Part shown: positions 7,596 through 17,871 of the stretch, in pieces | Layout of the letters: each line of letters begins with the position of its first letter | How positions within the stretch are numbered: position 1 is the first letter of the stretch | Assembly: GCF_000265075.1 (NCBI RefSeq) | Contig: NZ_AJYA01000039.1 | Location: 1-64,000 of the forward strand | Length of the DNA: 64,000 nt | DNA from: Nitritalea halalkaliphila LW7 | GTDB lineage: Bacteria; Bacteroidota; Bacteroidia; Cytophagales; Cyclobacteriaceae | Direction: 5' to 3' | The notes under the pieces: generated by a model | The model's input: the letters and a program-made list of their open reading frames with translations, nothing else | Database searches by the model: none | What the model was told of the DNA's origin: nothing | Program-made: the position numbers and the translations under genes

Positions 7596-9124
7596 ATGGA
7601 CAAGAAGGTCTTACTCATGATCTTAGACGGCTGGGGGCTGGGCACAGACCCTTCCGTATCGGCCATCGCGAAAGCGAAAACGCCTTTTATCGATAGCCTT
7701 TTCGCGGACTATCCACATAGTAAGCTGGAGGCTTCTGGCCTTCAGGTCGGTTTGCCCGAAGGGCAAATGGGCAACTCCGAGGTGGGCCACATGAATATCG
7801 GTGCGGGCCGGATCGTGTATCAGGATCTCGTCAAAATTAATCTGGCTGTCCAGAATGGGGAGCTGAAGGAACATCCCGTGCTTCAGGAAGCCTTTCAGTA
7901 TGCGAAGGCGCAGGGGAAGCGGGTGCATTTTATCGGATTAGTGTCCGACGGTGGTGTGCATGCGCATGTGGACCATGTGAAGGGGCTCTGCGATGCGGCG
8001 GCGGCTCATGCCTTAGAGGAGGTGTACGTCCATGCTTTCACGGATGGTCGCGATACAGATCCGAAGGGCGGGGTAGGCTATCTGCAGGACTTGATGGCGC
8101 ACATGGAGGGCAGCACGGGTAAGCTGGCCAGCATTATCGGGCGCTATTATGCGATGGATCGCGATAACCGCTGGGAGCGTGTGAAACTGGCTTACGATGC
8201 ATGGTGCATGGAGAGGGTGAAAGGGCCTATGACCTGATCGCCGCCCTGGAAAAGTCGTATGCTAATGGGGTTACAGATGAGTTCGTGCGGCCGATTATCG
8301 CCGTGAACAGTGAGAAGCAGCCGCTGGCTACGATCGCAGCAGATGATGTGGTGATCTGCTTTAACTTCCGCACAGATCGGGGTCGGGAGATCACGCAGGC
8401 GCTGACGCAAAAGGATTTTCCTGATTTTGCGATGAAAAAGCTTCCCCTGCACTACATCACATTTACAACTTATGACCATACGTTCTCCGACGTTCGCGTC
8501 CTGTTCGAAAAGGACAACTTGACGAATACGCTCGGTGAGGTGCTTGCCCGTGCGGGCAAAAAGCAGATTCGCATCGCAGAGACGGAAAAATATCCCCATG
8601 TAACATTTTTCTTTTCTGGCGGCCAGGAAGTGGAGTTTGCGGGTGAGCAGCGGATTCTCTGTCCCTCTCCGAAAGTGCCTACCTATGATTTAAAGCCGGA
8701 GATGAGTGCCTTTGAAATCGCGAGCAAAATCAATGTAGAGCTGCAGCGAGGAGAGGTGGATTTTGTCTGTTTGAATTTTGCTAATCCGGATATGGTCGGC
8801 CACACGGGTGTTTTCGATGCGGCTGTAAAAGCCTGTGAAGCAGTGGATACCTGCGCAGAAAAAGTCATTAAGACGGCTTTGGCCAAAGGCTATACCACCA
8901 TCGTGATCGCCGATCATGGCAATAGTGATGTGATGGTGAATCCGGATGGCAGTCCGAACACGGCGCATACGACTAATCTGGTGCCGTGTATTCTGGTGGA
9001 TGCAGCAGATCGTCTACCCATCCGTGATGGCAAGTTAGGGGATTTAGCGCCTACGATTTTAGCGCTCATGGGCATAGAGAAGCCGGATGAGATGACGGGC
9101 GTTAACCTGGTGGAGGCACTATGA
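7596..9124 (+). CDS. gpmI: 2,3-bisphosphoglycerate-independent phosphoglycerate mutase (one frameshift)
   Basis: GpmI interconverts 3- and 2-phosphoglycerate in glycolysis using two metal ions and a phosphoserine intermediate. The N-terminal motif MILDGWG and the catalytic serine in MGNSEVGH (near residue 66) are present. So are the metal-site segments VSDGGVHAH and IADHGNSD. The reading frame changes once: it runs to about 8198 and continues in the frame that opens at 8201. Adding one base at GATGC/ATGG restores a 509-residue protein of the normal length. I treat the break as a sequence error. The stop overlaps the start of the next gene (ATGA). Confidence 0.93.
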
Positions 9125-9714
9125 GAAAGTGCACGTATAGCAGCCTTTTCTTGGCACTGCTGCTCCTTTTGGGCGCTTGTGGCTCAGGAGGGAGCGAGAA
9201 TCAGGAAGAGGCTGCCTATTTTCCGATTAAAACTTGGACTGAGGTCCAGGCGGAGAATTTGGATGGCTTCCAAGTGCGCAAACAGGTGCGTGTCGGGAGT
9301 CATGAGGAAATTCTGGAAGATACCTTGGATGCTGGGGGCTGGTTAGAACTTTTCGAGGTTTTCTTAGATGCCGATATCAATACCTCTTCTTTGGCGGCGG
9401 CTTACGAAACGAGCCGTAAGGATAATGTGCTTCGGCATGAGCTGCGTCCAGGAGAAAAGGGGCGAGTCAAGTGGATCGAGGTGCGCTACCTGCAGAATGA
9501 GGTGAAGGAGGTGTCGTTTTCTGCGGAAACAGATAATTTTTTCTATCAGACGTCGGTTTCAGGGCGCTTGATCATGCATGCTGCGCGTCAGCATTTAGAT
9601 CAGTTTCGGATTTCTGCTGAGCAGAAAATTTTATTCCGAGCGCCGACAGTGCTGCAGGTGACGGGGCATGTTTTGCCAAAGGCGGATGCCGTGCTGCCAC
9701 GCTTGGACCCTTGA
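9121..9714 (+). CDS. Predicted lipoprotein of unknown function
   Basis: A 197-residue protein with a short positive tail, a leucine-rich signal sequence and a lipobox LLGAC, so it is probably anchored in the outer membrane after lipidation of Cys20. The mature part is acidic with alternating beta-type segments; I do not recognise the family. It overlaps the end of gpmI by 4 bp (ATGA), which suggests translational coupling, although the functions are not obviously related. Confidence 0.75.
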   Translation: MRKCTYSSLFLALLLLLGACGSGGSENQEEAAYFPIKTWTEVQAENLDGFQVRKQVRVGSHEEILEDTLDAGGWLELFEVFLDADINTSSLAAAYETSRKDNVLRHELRPGEKGRVKWIEVRYLQNEVKEVSFSAETDNFFYQTSVSGRLIMHAARQHLDQFRISAEQKILFRAPTVLQVTGHVLPKADAVLPRLDP

Positions 9715-9796
9715 GCTATGGGCCTGAGCCCTACTTTCCTATTTTGGGATGAGGGGGCAGGCCGAAAAGCTTGTTTTAGTGATTTTGGGGAAAAAG

Positions 9797-9900
9797 AAAG
9801 CAAACGAAAGCAAACGAACATCAAAAAGAAAGTAAACGAAGCCAAACGAAAGCAAACGAACACGATTTTTCCTCAAAACGAAAGCAAACGAAAGCAAACG
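9797..9900. repeat. Array of 10-bp direct repeats, AAAGCAAACG
   Basis: Seven units of AAAGCAAACG or close variants start near 9797, 9807, 9829, 9839, 9849, 9881 and 9891, in groups of two, three and two. Spacings are 10, 22, 10, 10, 32 and 10 bp, so all units fall on roughly the same face of the helix. The array is between a lipoprotein gene and the end of the convergent nhaD gene. An inverted repeat (AAGCGATC at 9902, GATCGCTT at 9940) and a hairpin (GAGCCGC/GCGGCTC, 9955-9973) follow it. Read in one frame it would encode a Lys/Arg/Gln-rich repetitive peptide, which I do not regard as a gene. Confidence 0.8.
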
Positions 9901-9999
9901 AAAGCGATCAAAAAAACAGCTCTAAGTTAGAACACGCCCGATCGCTTAAATTGAGAGCCGCGCATAGCGGCTCATTAAAAACGCATATTGCCTATTTTT

Positions 10000-11591
10000 T
10001 TACCCTGCAAAGGCGAAAAACACCAGCCATACCAAGAAGAGCACAGGAAGCAGCAGCGGGAGAGAAAAGCGCAAGATGTACCCAAAGAAAGAAGGCATCT
10101 TAATGCCGCTTTGTTCAGCGATGGACTTCACCATAAAGTTCGGCCCATTTCCGATGTAGGTCATGGCGCCGAAAAACACCGCCGCTATGGATATGGCCAT
10201 CAGCTCGAAGGCAGAGTTTTCGTAGCCGTCCAGGGCAAATTCCCGCACCATCTCGAGTGTGCCGATACTCGCCCCCTGTGAAGCCATGGCCGCGGCCAGA
10301 AAATTCAGGTAGGTGGGGGCATTATCCAAAAAGCCCGAAAGAATGCCTGTGCCCCAGAAGAGGCTGTTCGGTGTGATGAGGGCGGCACCTTCGGGGGACT
10401 TGGCAAAATTCCCAACCAGTTCCAGAGCCGGCATCATGGTGCCGAAAATCCCGATAAAGATAAAGGCCACTTCCCGTATAGGCTCGAAGTTAAACTCATT
10501 GCCCTTCAGGGCCCGCTTATCCGCCAGACGATAGGACAAATAAGCGACGCTAAGCATGATCAATTCCCGCAGAAAAGAGAAGGTCTGTCCGTCATAGTGG
10601 ATTCCCGGCACCCATGGCAATACATTCGGGTCAAGAAATACGGCGACGATGACGATCAGAAGCCAAAGAAAATTTTTACCTCCGATCAGCTGGAAGCTAC
10701 TGGCAGAGGGAGTGGAAAGGGGCTTTTGCTGCTCTGCAGCGCCACCAAATTTCCGATCGATAACGTAAAAGGCTACTGCGAGCAGGCTGAGGGCAAAAAT
10801 CCATGCGGGCCAGTTATGGCTGAGGGTCCAGAAGAAGGGCACGCCTTTCAGGAAGCCCAAAAACAGGGGCGGGTCGCCGATCGGGGTGAGGGCTCCGCCG
10901 ATGTTACTGACCATGAAAATAAAGAAAATGATGTGGTAAGCCTGAATAGTGTCTTTGTTTAAACGAATAAAGGGTCGGATAAGCAGCATACTGGCCCCGG
11001 TGGTGCCGATGACGTTCGAGATGAGTGCGCCGATGAGCAGGAGGCTGACGTTCGCCAGTGGGGTGGCCTCCTTGTCGATCTGGATGAGGATGCCCCCGGA
11101 GGCGATGTACAGGGAGGCCAGCAGGGCGATAAACTGGACATATTCCGCCAAGGCATGGACGGCTCATGTGCATTATGCAGCACGAAAAGGTAGTAGCTGA
11201 TCACCACGGCGGCCAGGCCCATAGCTACTTTCGGGTAGTGGTGGTGCCAAAAATGTTCATAAAAAAGAGGACCGGTGGCGATCATCAGCAGCAAGGTCAC
11301 AAAGGGAATAACCAGCCAAATGGGTGCTGTGGCATGTTCCCCGTGCTCTTCTTCGGCAGGATCTAAGGCGTGAAGGCCTCCCTCCGTAGCTGCTAACTGC
11401 GCGTTGTCCGCTTCAGTGCCGTCACTGAGCTCCTCGGCCAGTGCTTTCGTTTCTTCTGAAAGTATCTCATCTACTACCACGGTGGCATAAGGAGCTGCAT
11501 CGCGGGTATTTTCGGCGAAAGGGTGCCCGCTTAGGGGCAGGAAAATCAGTGTCAAGAGGAAAAATAAACCTAGTAAAGGAGACTGTTTCAT
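10000..11591 (-). CDS. nhaD: Sodium:proton antiporter, NhaD family (one frameshift)
   Basis: NhaD antiporters exchange sodium (and lithium) for protons and help with alkaline or saline conditions. The protein begins with a signal-like segment and an acidic, low-complexity stretch of about 60 residues. The transport domain of about eleven membrane segments follows, with the signatures IGDPPLFLGFLKGVPFFW and NAPTYLNFLAA and the closing YIGNGPNFMVK. Translation shifts frame near 11152-11155: the first part ends HNAHEPSM and the second resumes LAEYVQFIALLAS. One missing base at CC/TTGG restores about 530 residues. The acidic N-terminus before the first helix is longer than in enterobacterial relatives. 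Confidence 0.88.
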
Positions 11592-11847
11592 TCGGGTGTT
11601 TCAGCTATAAGGGTGTTGGCTAAATGCCTCCCATCCCTGTGGGCGGCATGCAAATCGGGCATTAAACTACAGATATTTTTGCAATGCAGCCTAATTTTTC
11701 CCGGACTTACGCAAGAATTTACGGTGTCGGCTTTTTTATTTGCTGATTGGTCGCTGCAACATGTGTTGAAATTTACGGTTTAAACAGCTGAGGCGCCGAA
11801 ACGCAGTTAAATTTAGCTATTTTTGTGCGCGATAAACCCTATATAAC
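11592..11847. promoter_or_regulatory. Divergent intergenic region with -7 element for the dehydrogenase gene
   Basis: About 256 bp between nhaD and the amino-acid dehydrogenase. TATTTTTG at 11818-11825 is a full TAnnTTTG match on the plus strand, 22 bp before the ATG. A convincing -33 TTG at the usual spacing was not found. No other structure seen. Confidence 0.45.
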
Positions 11848-13073
11848 ATGAAAGAGCTACTGAAAAAATTTGAGAATCAAGCGCCCGAGGTGGTATTCGA
11901 ATGGCATGATAGCGAGACGGAGGCCTGCGGCTGGGTGGTGATTAACTCGCTCCGCGGTGGCGCGGCGGGTGGCGGGACGCGCATGCGCAAAGGCCTCGAC
12001 AAGCGCGAAGTGGAGTCTCTAGCCAAGACCATGGAGGTGAAATTTACTGTCTCTGGCCCTGCCATCGGAGGGGCGAAGTCGGGCATCAACTTTGATCCGG
12101 CGGATCCACGTAAGGCGGGCGTGCTGGAGCGATGGTACAAGGCGGTGATGCCACTATTAAAAAACTATTATGGCACGGGTGGCGACCTGAATGTAGATGA
12201 AATCCATGAAGTTATCCCGATTACGGAGTCCTATGGGCTTTGGCATCCCCAGGAGGGGGTGGTAAATGGCCATTTTAATGCGACCGAACCTGAAAAAATC
12301 CGTAAAATCGGGCAGCTCCGACAGGGGGTTTCTAAGGTGCTGGAGGATCCAAAATTCACCCCGAACGGACCGAAAAAATACACTGTAGCCGATATGATCA
12401 CGGGATACGGTGTAGCCGAAGCCGTGCGGCATTTTTATGGCATTTACGGTGGCGCCTGGCGGGCAAAAAAGCCATCATTCAAGGCTGGGGAAATGTGGGC
12501 GCAGCAGCGGCTTGCTTCCTAGCCGTGGAAGGGGTGAAGGTCGTGGGGATCATCGACCGTGCAGGCGGGCTGATTCGAGAGGAAGGCTTCAGCTTGGACG
12601 AAATTCGGCAGCTTTTTATCGACCGGAAGGGAAATACCCTGGTCGCAGAGGATATGTTGTCTTTTGAGGAAGTGAATGCGAAGATCTGGGATGTGCCGGC
12701 AGAAATTTTTATCCCTGCGGCTGCCTCTCGTTTGGTAACGGCGGATCAGGTGGAGCGCATGGCTTCGGCTGGCTTAGAGGTCATCTCTTGGTGGGCGAAT
12801 GTGCCTTTTGCGGATCCTGAAATTTTCTTTGGCCCGATCGGGGTCCTGGCGGATGAGCGCGTGGCTGTAATTCCAGATTTTATCGCTAACTGTGGCATGG
12901 CGCGTGTGTTCGCGTATCTGATGAGCGAGGGTGCCCAGGTGACGGATGAGGCGATTTTTCAGGATGTCAGCGAGACGATCGCGCGGGCGCTTCGGAAAAC
13001 CTATGCGGATAACGCCGCTAAGACGGGAATCGCTCAGCGTAGTTTTTCTTTGGCGCTGGCGCAGCTGGTGTAA
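11848..13073 (+). CDS. Glu/Leu/Phe/Val dehydrogenase family protein (one frameshift)
   Basis: This NAD(P)-dependent dehydrogenase oxidatively deaminates an amino acid. The dimerisation domain contains GGAAGGGTRMRKGL and the catalytic-lysine region SGPAIGGAKSGIN, followed by the GTGGDLNVDE motif. The Rossmann domain with GWGNVGAAAA is in a second frame. One base is missing near 12460 (GCCTGGCGG for a likely GCCCTGGCGG or GCCTTGGCGG), and adding it gives 408 residues with GGALAGKKAIIQGWGNVG across the join. Glutamate and leucine are both possible substrates; the sequence does not decide. A strong terminator follows. Confidence 0.85.
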
Positions 13074-13128
13074 GTGGGCTCACCTGTAAAAAATAGGAGG
13101 AGCTAAATGCTGGCTCAGACCTGAAATG

Positions 13129-13163
13129 AAAAAGGCAGATTCCTGAGGGGGAGTCTGCCTTTT
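13129..13163. terminator. Bidirectional terminator
   Basis: AAAAAGGCAGA pairs with TCTGCCTTTT around a loop of about 14 nt. A and T runs on the two sides allow termination of the dehydrogenase gene (plus) and of anmK (minus). A smaller palindrome, TTTGCC/GGCAAA at 13171-13187, sits beside it. Confidence 0.75.
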
Positions 13164-13205
13164 GGTGTTTTTTGCCCTTCAGGCAAAGGGCTCGTCGCGG
13201 ACAGT

Positions 13206-14291
13206 TTAGTCCATGCTGCGCTCTCCGAAGAAGGCACCTCCTAAGCTGTCTCGGCTGGCCCCGGTGACGGCGTGGAGGGTATTTACGGCGCCGCTTGCTT
13301 TCAGGGCGGCCATGAAGGCGAAGATGAGGGCCTCTTTAAATTCAATCAACTGGGCCGGGGCCGGAAAAATGGAAAGGTGCTTGCTGCGAAGTGCTTTGGC
13401 GAGCTGCAGCATGAAGAAGCTGTTGTAGGCACCACCTCCGGTGACCAGGATTTGGGCGTGCTGTTCGGCATCCGCGCGGGGGAATGCTAGCGGCGATGAC
13501 CTCTGCAAAGTGCCGGACGAGGGTGGCGAGGGCATTTTCCGGGGCGATACCTGTTCCGAGGGCCTCGAAAAAGGTGGGCATATCCTCTCTTCCGAGTGAT
13601 TTGGCACCTGTGCGCTGGTAATAAGGCAGGGTTCGGAGTCGGGCGAGGGCCTCTTCGTCCACCTGTCCGCTGGCAGCTCCCTCACCACCGGCATCGTAGG
13701 GCTGCCCCCTTTCATTCGCAAAATGATTCAGCATGAGGTTAAAGGGGCTGCAGTCGAAGGCGCGTCGCTGTCCTCCTTCGGTAAAGCTGATATTCGCGAT
13801 ACCACCGAGGTTCAGGCAGGCATGGAAGGAGCCGAACAGGAGGCGTCGCCGATAGGAACGAGGGGAGCTCCCTGTCCGCCGAGCTGCACGTCTAAAGTTC
13901 GAAAGTCCGCATAGACGGGGATTCCTGAGGCAGCGTACAGGGCCCAGGGATTGCCGATTTGGATGCTAATGCCCGCGTCAGGACGATGAAATACGGTATG
14001 TCCATGGGAGGCGATAAGGCTGGGTTTCAGTTTGTTTTCGGCACAGAATGCCGCCACGGCCTCCCCCATCCAAGCTCCCAGTTCGCGATCGAGGAGGAAG
14101 AGTGCTTCAGCTTCGAGGGTATGCGCCTGGGGAAGTTTTTCGCCTAATTTTTTAGGGAAAGGGAGCGTTTTGGAGGCGAGTATGCGGTAGGACCAGTTTT
14201 GGCCTTCTTCTTTTTTAAAGGTGCAGCAGGCCAGGTCCAGTCCGTCTCCGGAGGTGCCTGACATGAGTCCTAGGGTGGTAAATGTTTTCAT
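13206..14291 (-). CDS. anmK: Anhydro-N-acetylmuramic acid kinase (two frameshifts)
   Basis: AnmK phosphorylates and opens 1,6-anhydro-MurNAc, recycling cell-wall peptidoglycan. The N-terminal ATP-binding motif GLMSGTSGDGLDLA is at residues 8-21, NLGGIANISF is in the middle and GGGAYN near the C-terminus. The frame changes twice. Near 13850 one base is missing (GACGCC for a likely GACCGCC). Near 13484 a run of five C seems one too long. The two changes cancel, and the repaired product is 361 residues, the normal length. Two opposite homopolymer-type errors argue for sequencing artefact rather than a pseudogene. Confidence 0.87.
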
Positions 14292-14395
14292 GATCGGGTT
14301 AATTCTTGTTAAAATGGCGCCTTCTCTGTTAAATCTTTCTCCTCTTGCCTGTAGACCAAAGGTATTTGGTTAATTTAGCATTTAAAAGCGTACAA

Positions 14396-15113
14396 GTGAG
14401 GAATTTTCTAGTCGTCGATAGTGGTAATACATGGGTGAAAGCTGCGCTCTTTCAGGAGGATAGCCTTCAGGAGGTCTTCATTTCGGAAGACTTGCGGGAG
14501 GTTTTGCGCTGGGCGCAAGGTTTTTCCTATCAGGAGGCGCTGGTGAGTTCGGTCAAGTATGATGTGGCGGAAATCCAAGCTGTTTTTGGCTCCGATGTGC
14601 GAATTTTAGGCCCTGAAACCCTGTGCCCATACAGGTAGCTTATGCTACCCCGGAGACTTTAGGGGTGGACCGAAAGGCGGCTTTAGTGGGTGCGCGTGCT
14701 GGGTGCCTGAGGGGCCTCTGCTGGTGGCGGACATGGGAAGCTGCGTGACCTATGATATCTTGACGGCTGAGGATGTATTTCCTGGAGGGGTGATCGCTCC
14801 AGGCTTTCGGATGCGCGGGCGGGCGATGCATGCCTTTACGGCACGGCTGCCTGAAGTGGCGATCGCCCGATTCGATCCGGTGCCTTTAATTGGGAATGAC
14901 ACCATTTCTTGTATGCGCAGTAGTTTGTATTATGGGATTGAGTTCGAATTACTTGGCTATTATGAGCGCCTGAAGGCTGAATATCCGGGTTTACGGGTGA
15001 TTATTTCAGGAGGAGATGCGCATTACTTTGAAAGATTAGTAAAAGACCACATATTTGTAGTTCCGAATTTAGTTCTGTACGGGCTGAATCGCATATTGAA
15101 GTATCATGTATAG
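14396..15113 (+). CDS. coaX: Type III pantothenate kinase (two frameshifts)
   Basis: CoaX phosphorylates pantothenate in the first step of coenzyme A synthesis. The nucleotide-binding motif DSGNT lies at residues 7-11 from a GTG start at 14396. The second domain has ADMGSCVTYD and the closing SGGDAHYF. One base is missing near 14620-14630, before CCCATACAGG, and one near 14700 (GCTGGGTG for a likely GCTGGGGTG). Repair gives about 240 residues with the segment ATPETLGVDRKAALVGARAG between the two breaks. The stop codon overlaps the start of the next gene, beginning a conserved Bacteroidota envelope gene order. Confidence 0.85.
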
Positions 15114-16389
15114 CAGATATAAAAGGAGTGTAGTGGCTGCGCTGGCAGCCTTTTTTTATAGCAGGTGGCGCCATGGCGCAAACGGGCGTCAGTACCTACA
15201 GTGCTTTAGGCTTAGGGGAGTTTAACTTCAGTGGCCTAACGCATAATCAGGCGATGGGGGGGCTAGGGATCAGCTATGGCTCCGGCTGGGCGATTAACAA
15301 TGTAAATCCAGCGTTATCGACCAAGAATACGGTTTTCAACTTTCAGTCCGCCTTAAATTACCGAAATGTGCAGGCCACCACCACGGAGCAGACGGAGCAG
15401 TTAGATGGTGGAGGGCTTTCTTACTTGGCGATGTCACTGCCTATAAAATCTGGAAAAACCACAGTAGGGCTTGGCCTAAATCCGATTACAGGGTCTAACT
15501 TTTCCTTGCAGGCGGAGCGACCTGTGGTGAATAGCGATCTTTTATCCCGTTCTGAAACTACTGGTGGCGGGGGGATCTCGGAGGCTTACTTGTCATTGGG
15601 TCAGGAGTTGTTTAAGAATTTCAGTTTAGGTGTTCAGGGCTCTTTTTTATTCGGCTCGGTGACAACCCTTAACAGGATCAGTTTATTAGACGCAGAGGGG
15701 AATCAGACGGGAACACGTTCGGAGTTATTCAATCGCTTTTCGGCAGCACATTTTTCGTATAAGCTCGGGGCGCATTATTTTTTCCGCATGGGAGAACGTA
15801 ATTTCATTCACTTAGGAGCCATTTATCAAGCGTTTGGGGATATAGGTGGAAATCAGTTGCTCAGATCGCAGATTTTGGCGAAGCTCGTGATCCTAATTCA
15901 GGTGGAAATATTCTAATCGATAATGAAAATACATCCTTTTTCCTGCCTCCACGCATAGGATTTGGTGTAAGTTATGAAAAAATTAATAAATTTGTATTAG
16001 GCCTTGAAGCACAGTATCAGGACTTTTCCCAGGCCACAGGATTCGATGGTTTGAATGCGGGACTGGGAGAAACGATTCACATCGGACTAGGCGGTCAGTA
16101 TGTTCCAGACTATTTTGCTTTCGGTAATTTATTCAAAAGAATCACCTATAGAGCAGGTCTGGAATTTCAACAAACGCCTTTTGTTGTGAATCAAACCCAA
16201 ATAAATGATATTGGCATAAATTTTGGCGGATCCATTCCGCTGAACAGTTTGTCTCTCGCCAATGTAGCCGTGAAATTGGGGATGAGGGGAACAACAGACG
16301 GTGGTCTTATCCGAGAGAATTATGTGAATGTGAGTTTAGGATTTAGCTTAAACGACAACACTTGGTTCTTTAAACGAGAATTTGATTAA
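15106..16389 (+). CDS. Predicted outer-membrane beta-barrel protein (two frameshifts)
   Basis: A protein of about 427 residues with a signal peptide, MYSRYKRSVVAALAAFF then IAGGAMA, ending before QTGVSTYSALGLG. Long runs of alternating, aromatic-ended strands and a C-terminal Phe-Asp fit an outer-membrane barrel of the FadL or porin type; the exact family is not certain. The frame needs two repairs. A run of seven T at about 15151 should be six, which restores the signal peptide. A run of four T near 15870 should be five. The start ATG at 15106 overlaps the coaX stop codon. Confidence 0.75.
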
Positions 16390-16407
16390 ACTATACTAAT
16401 TACTATC

Positions 16408-17706
16408 ATGAATTTAAAATCTGCATGTATTGGTTTGATGGCCTTCGCTATAGCGGGAGCAGCACAAGCGCAGGTCTTTAACTGGCCTGAGGATGAACAA
16501 ATGGAGGCCAAAGCGCGCGAGTATAATGCCGCTTATGTGGACTACATGAAGTCAGAGCAGTTCGTAGAAGCGACGAAACCGCTGCACTGGTTATTGGTTA
16601 ATGTGCCTAATTTAAATGAGTCTATTTACATTAATGGTGTGAATGTCTATAAAGGTGCTGCTGACCAAGCTACAGATGCCGCGAAAAAGCGTGAGTATCA
16701 GGATTCTGTCATGACAGTCTACAACCTCAGAAACGAGGTGTACCAAAATGAGAATAAGTGGGTAGAAACGAAGGCCTTCTATGCGTATCAGTTTTATAAG
16801 GATGATAAGGCCATGCTCGGCGATGCGCTCGGAGTTTTCGATCGCGTTTTCGAAGTGAATGGTACGTTAAATTACCCTTACACAGTGGCTTACTTTGATC
16901 TGGTAAGAAGGCATTATGTGTTTAATAAGGCCTTCGAAGATGCTGAGATCTTAGAAGTCTATGATAAAATCGATGCTATCCTGAAGGAAGCGGAAGGTGA
17001 CGGCAAAGACGTTTCTACGCAGAAATCACAGATGGAACAGCTATTGGTTTCCATGAACTTAATTGACTGCGACTTCATCGAGAATACCTTAGGCCCACGC
17101 TTTACCGCAGATCCTGCTAACGAAGTGCTCGCACAGCAGATCTTCAAGTATGCGTACCAGTATAAGTGTATGAATACGAATGCGTTCTTAGCGGCTTTAG
17201 AATTAATCGACTCTAATGACCCTACTTTCTCTACCTCTCAAGTGCGCGCGATGCGTTATATGCAGAATAGAGAGTATGATAAAGCACAGCCTGTATTAGA
17301 AAAAGCACTTACTTTGGCAGAAACAGACGTTCAGAGGGCTTCTGTTCAGATGGACTTGGCACGTATTCATGCGCAAAACGGTCGTAAAAGTGCCTCAAGA
17401 GCCGCGGCTTTGGAAGCTGCTAAATTAGATGCAGAGAAAGCAAAAGATGCCTGGGATTTAGTGGGCAACTTATACATGACTTCCTTTAACGACTGTAAAG
17501 GTGGTGTGAGCCGTGCGAAAGACATGGCGGTATACATCGCAGCTTATAACGCTTTCCAAAAAGCAGGTAACAGCAAAGGGATGGCAGATGCGAAGTCACG
17601 CTTCCCATCTAAGGAAGAGCTTTTCACGGAAAGTTTGGCAGTTGGTGACAGCATGAGTGTAGGGTGCTGGATCGGTGAAACAGTAACCTTAGCCACGCGC
17701 GACTAA
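16408..17706 (+). CDS. Exported tetratricopeptide-repeat protein
   Basis: A 432-residue protein with a clear signal peptide ending AGAAQA/QVF, so it is periplasmic or outer-membrane associated. The middle and end are alpha-helical with TPR-like pairs, for example AMRYMQNREYDKAQPVLEKA and RASVQMDLARIHAQNG. Three cysteines lie in the C-terminal half. The same position, between the coaX-linked barrel and lptC, is occupied by TPR proteins in other Bacteroidota, so a role in envelope assembly is inferred. A terminator follows. Confidence 0.75.
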   Translation: MNLKSACIGLMAFAIAGAAQAQVFNWPEDEQMEAKAREYNAAYVDYMKSEQFVEATKPLHWLLVNVPNLNESIYINGVNVYKGAADQATDAAKKREYQDSVMTVYNLRNEVYQNENKWVETKAFYAYQFYKDDKAMLGDALGVFDRVFEVNGTLNYPYTVAYFDLVRRHYVFNKAFEDAEILEVYDKIDAILKEAEGDGKDVSTQKSQMEQLLVSMNLIDCDFIENTLGPRFTADPANEVLAQQIFKYAYQYKCMNTNAFLAALELIDSNDPTFSTSQVRAMRYMQNREYDKAQPVLEKALTLAETDVQRASVQMDLARIHAQNGRKSASRAAALEAAKLDAEKAKDAWDLVGNLYMTSFNDCKGGVSRAKDMAVYIAAYNAFQKAGNSKGMADAKSRFPSKEELFTESLAVGDSMSVGCWIGETVTLATRD

Positions 17707-17744
17707 TTATCTTATCGGATTTATACGTTGGATATAAAGGGTTT

Positions 17745-17776
17745 GGGACGGCTTTTGAAGTCGTCCCTTTCTTTTT
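17745..17776 (+). terminator. Intrinsic terminator after the TPR gene
   Basis: GGGACG (17745-17750) pairs with CGTCCC (17762-17767), and is followed by TTTCTTTTT. It separates the TPR gene from lptC, which has its own promoter element. Confidence 0.7.
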
Positions 17777-17859
17777 GTTGGGGCAGAATTGTTAGGTTGG
17801 CTGTGCGTACGTATAGCTGCAGTGTGAATTAGGGTGTTAACCTGCTTGTAAATTTGTGT

Positions 17860-17867
17860 TATCTTTG
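17860..17867 (+). promoter_or_regulatory. -7 element abutting lptC
   Basis: TATCTTTG, a full match to TAnnTTTG, ends 4 nt before the preferred lptC ATG at 17872. Transcription would start at or within a base or two of that ATG, giving a leaderless mRNA. This supports 17872 over the upstream in-frame ATG at 17854, which would overlap the promoter. Confidence 0.5.
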
Positions 17868-17871
17868 CGCT

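Noticed and set aside
7376-7696. 106-codon plus-strand frame before gpmI
   Set aside because: It overlaps the true start of gpmI in another frame and has low-complexity content without a recognisable domain.
9797-9900. CRISPR array
   Set aside because: Units are only 10 bp and most are adjacent without spacers; no cas genes in the window.
9718-9930. 70-codon plus-strand reading frame with a repeated ESKRKQTN-type peptide
   Set aside because: It is produced by the 10-bp DNA repeat, has no start context and no recognisable fold. The opposite strand gives a similar repetitive frame. The DNA repeat is the better explanation.
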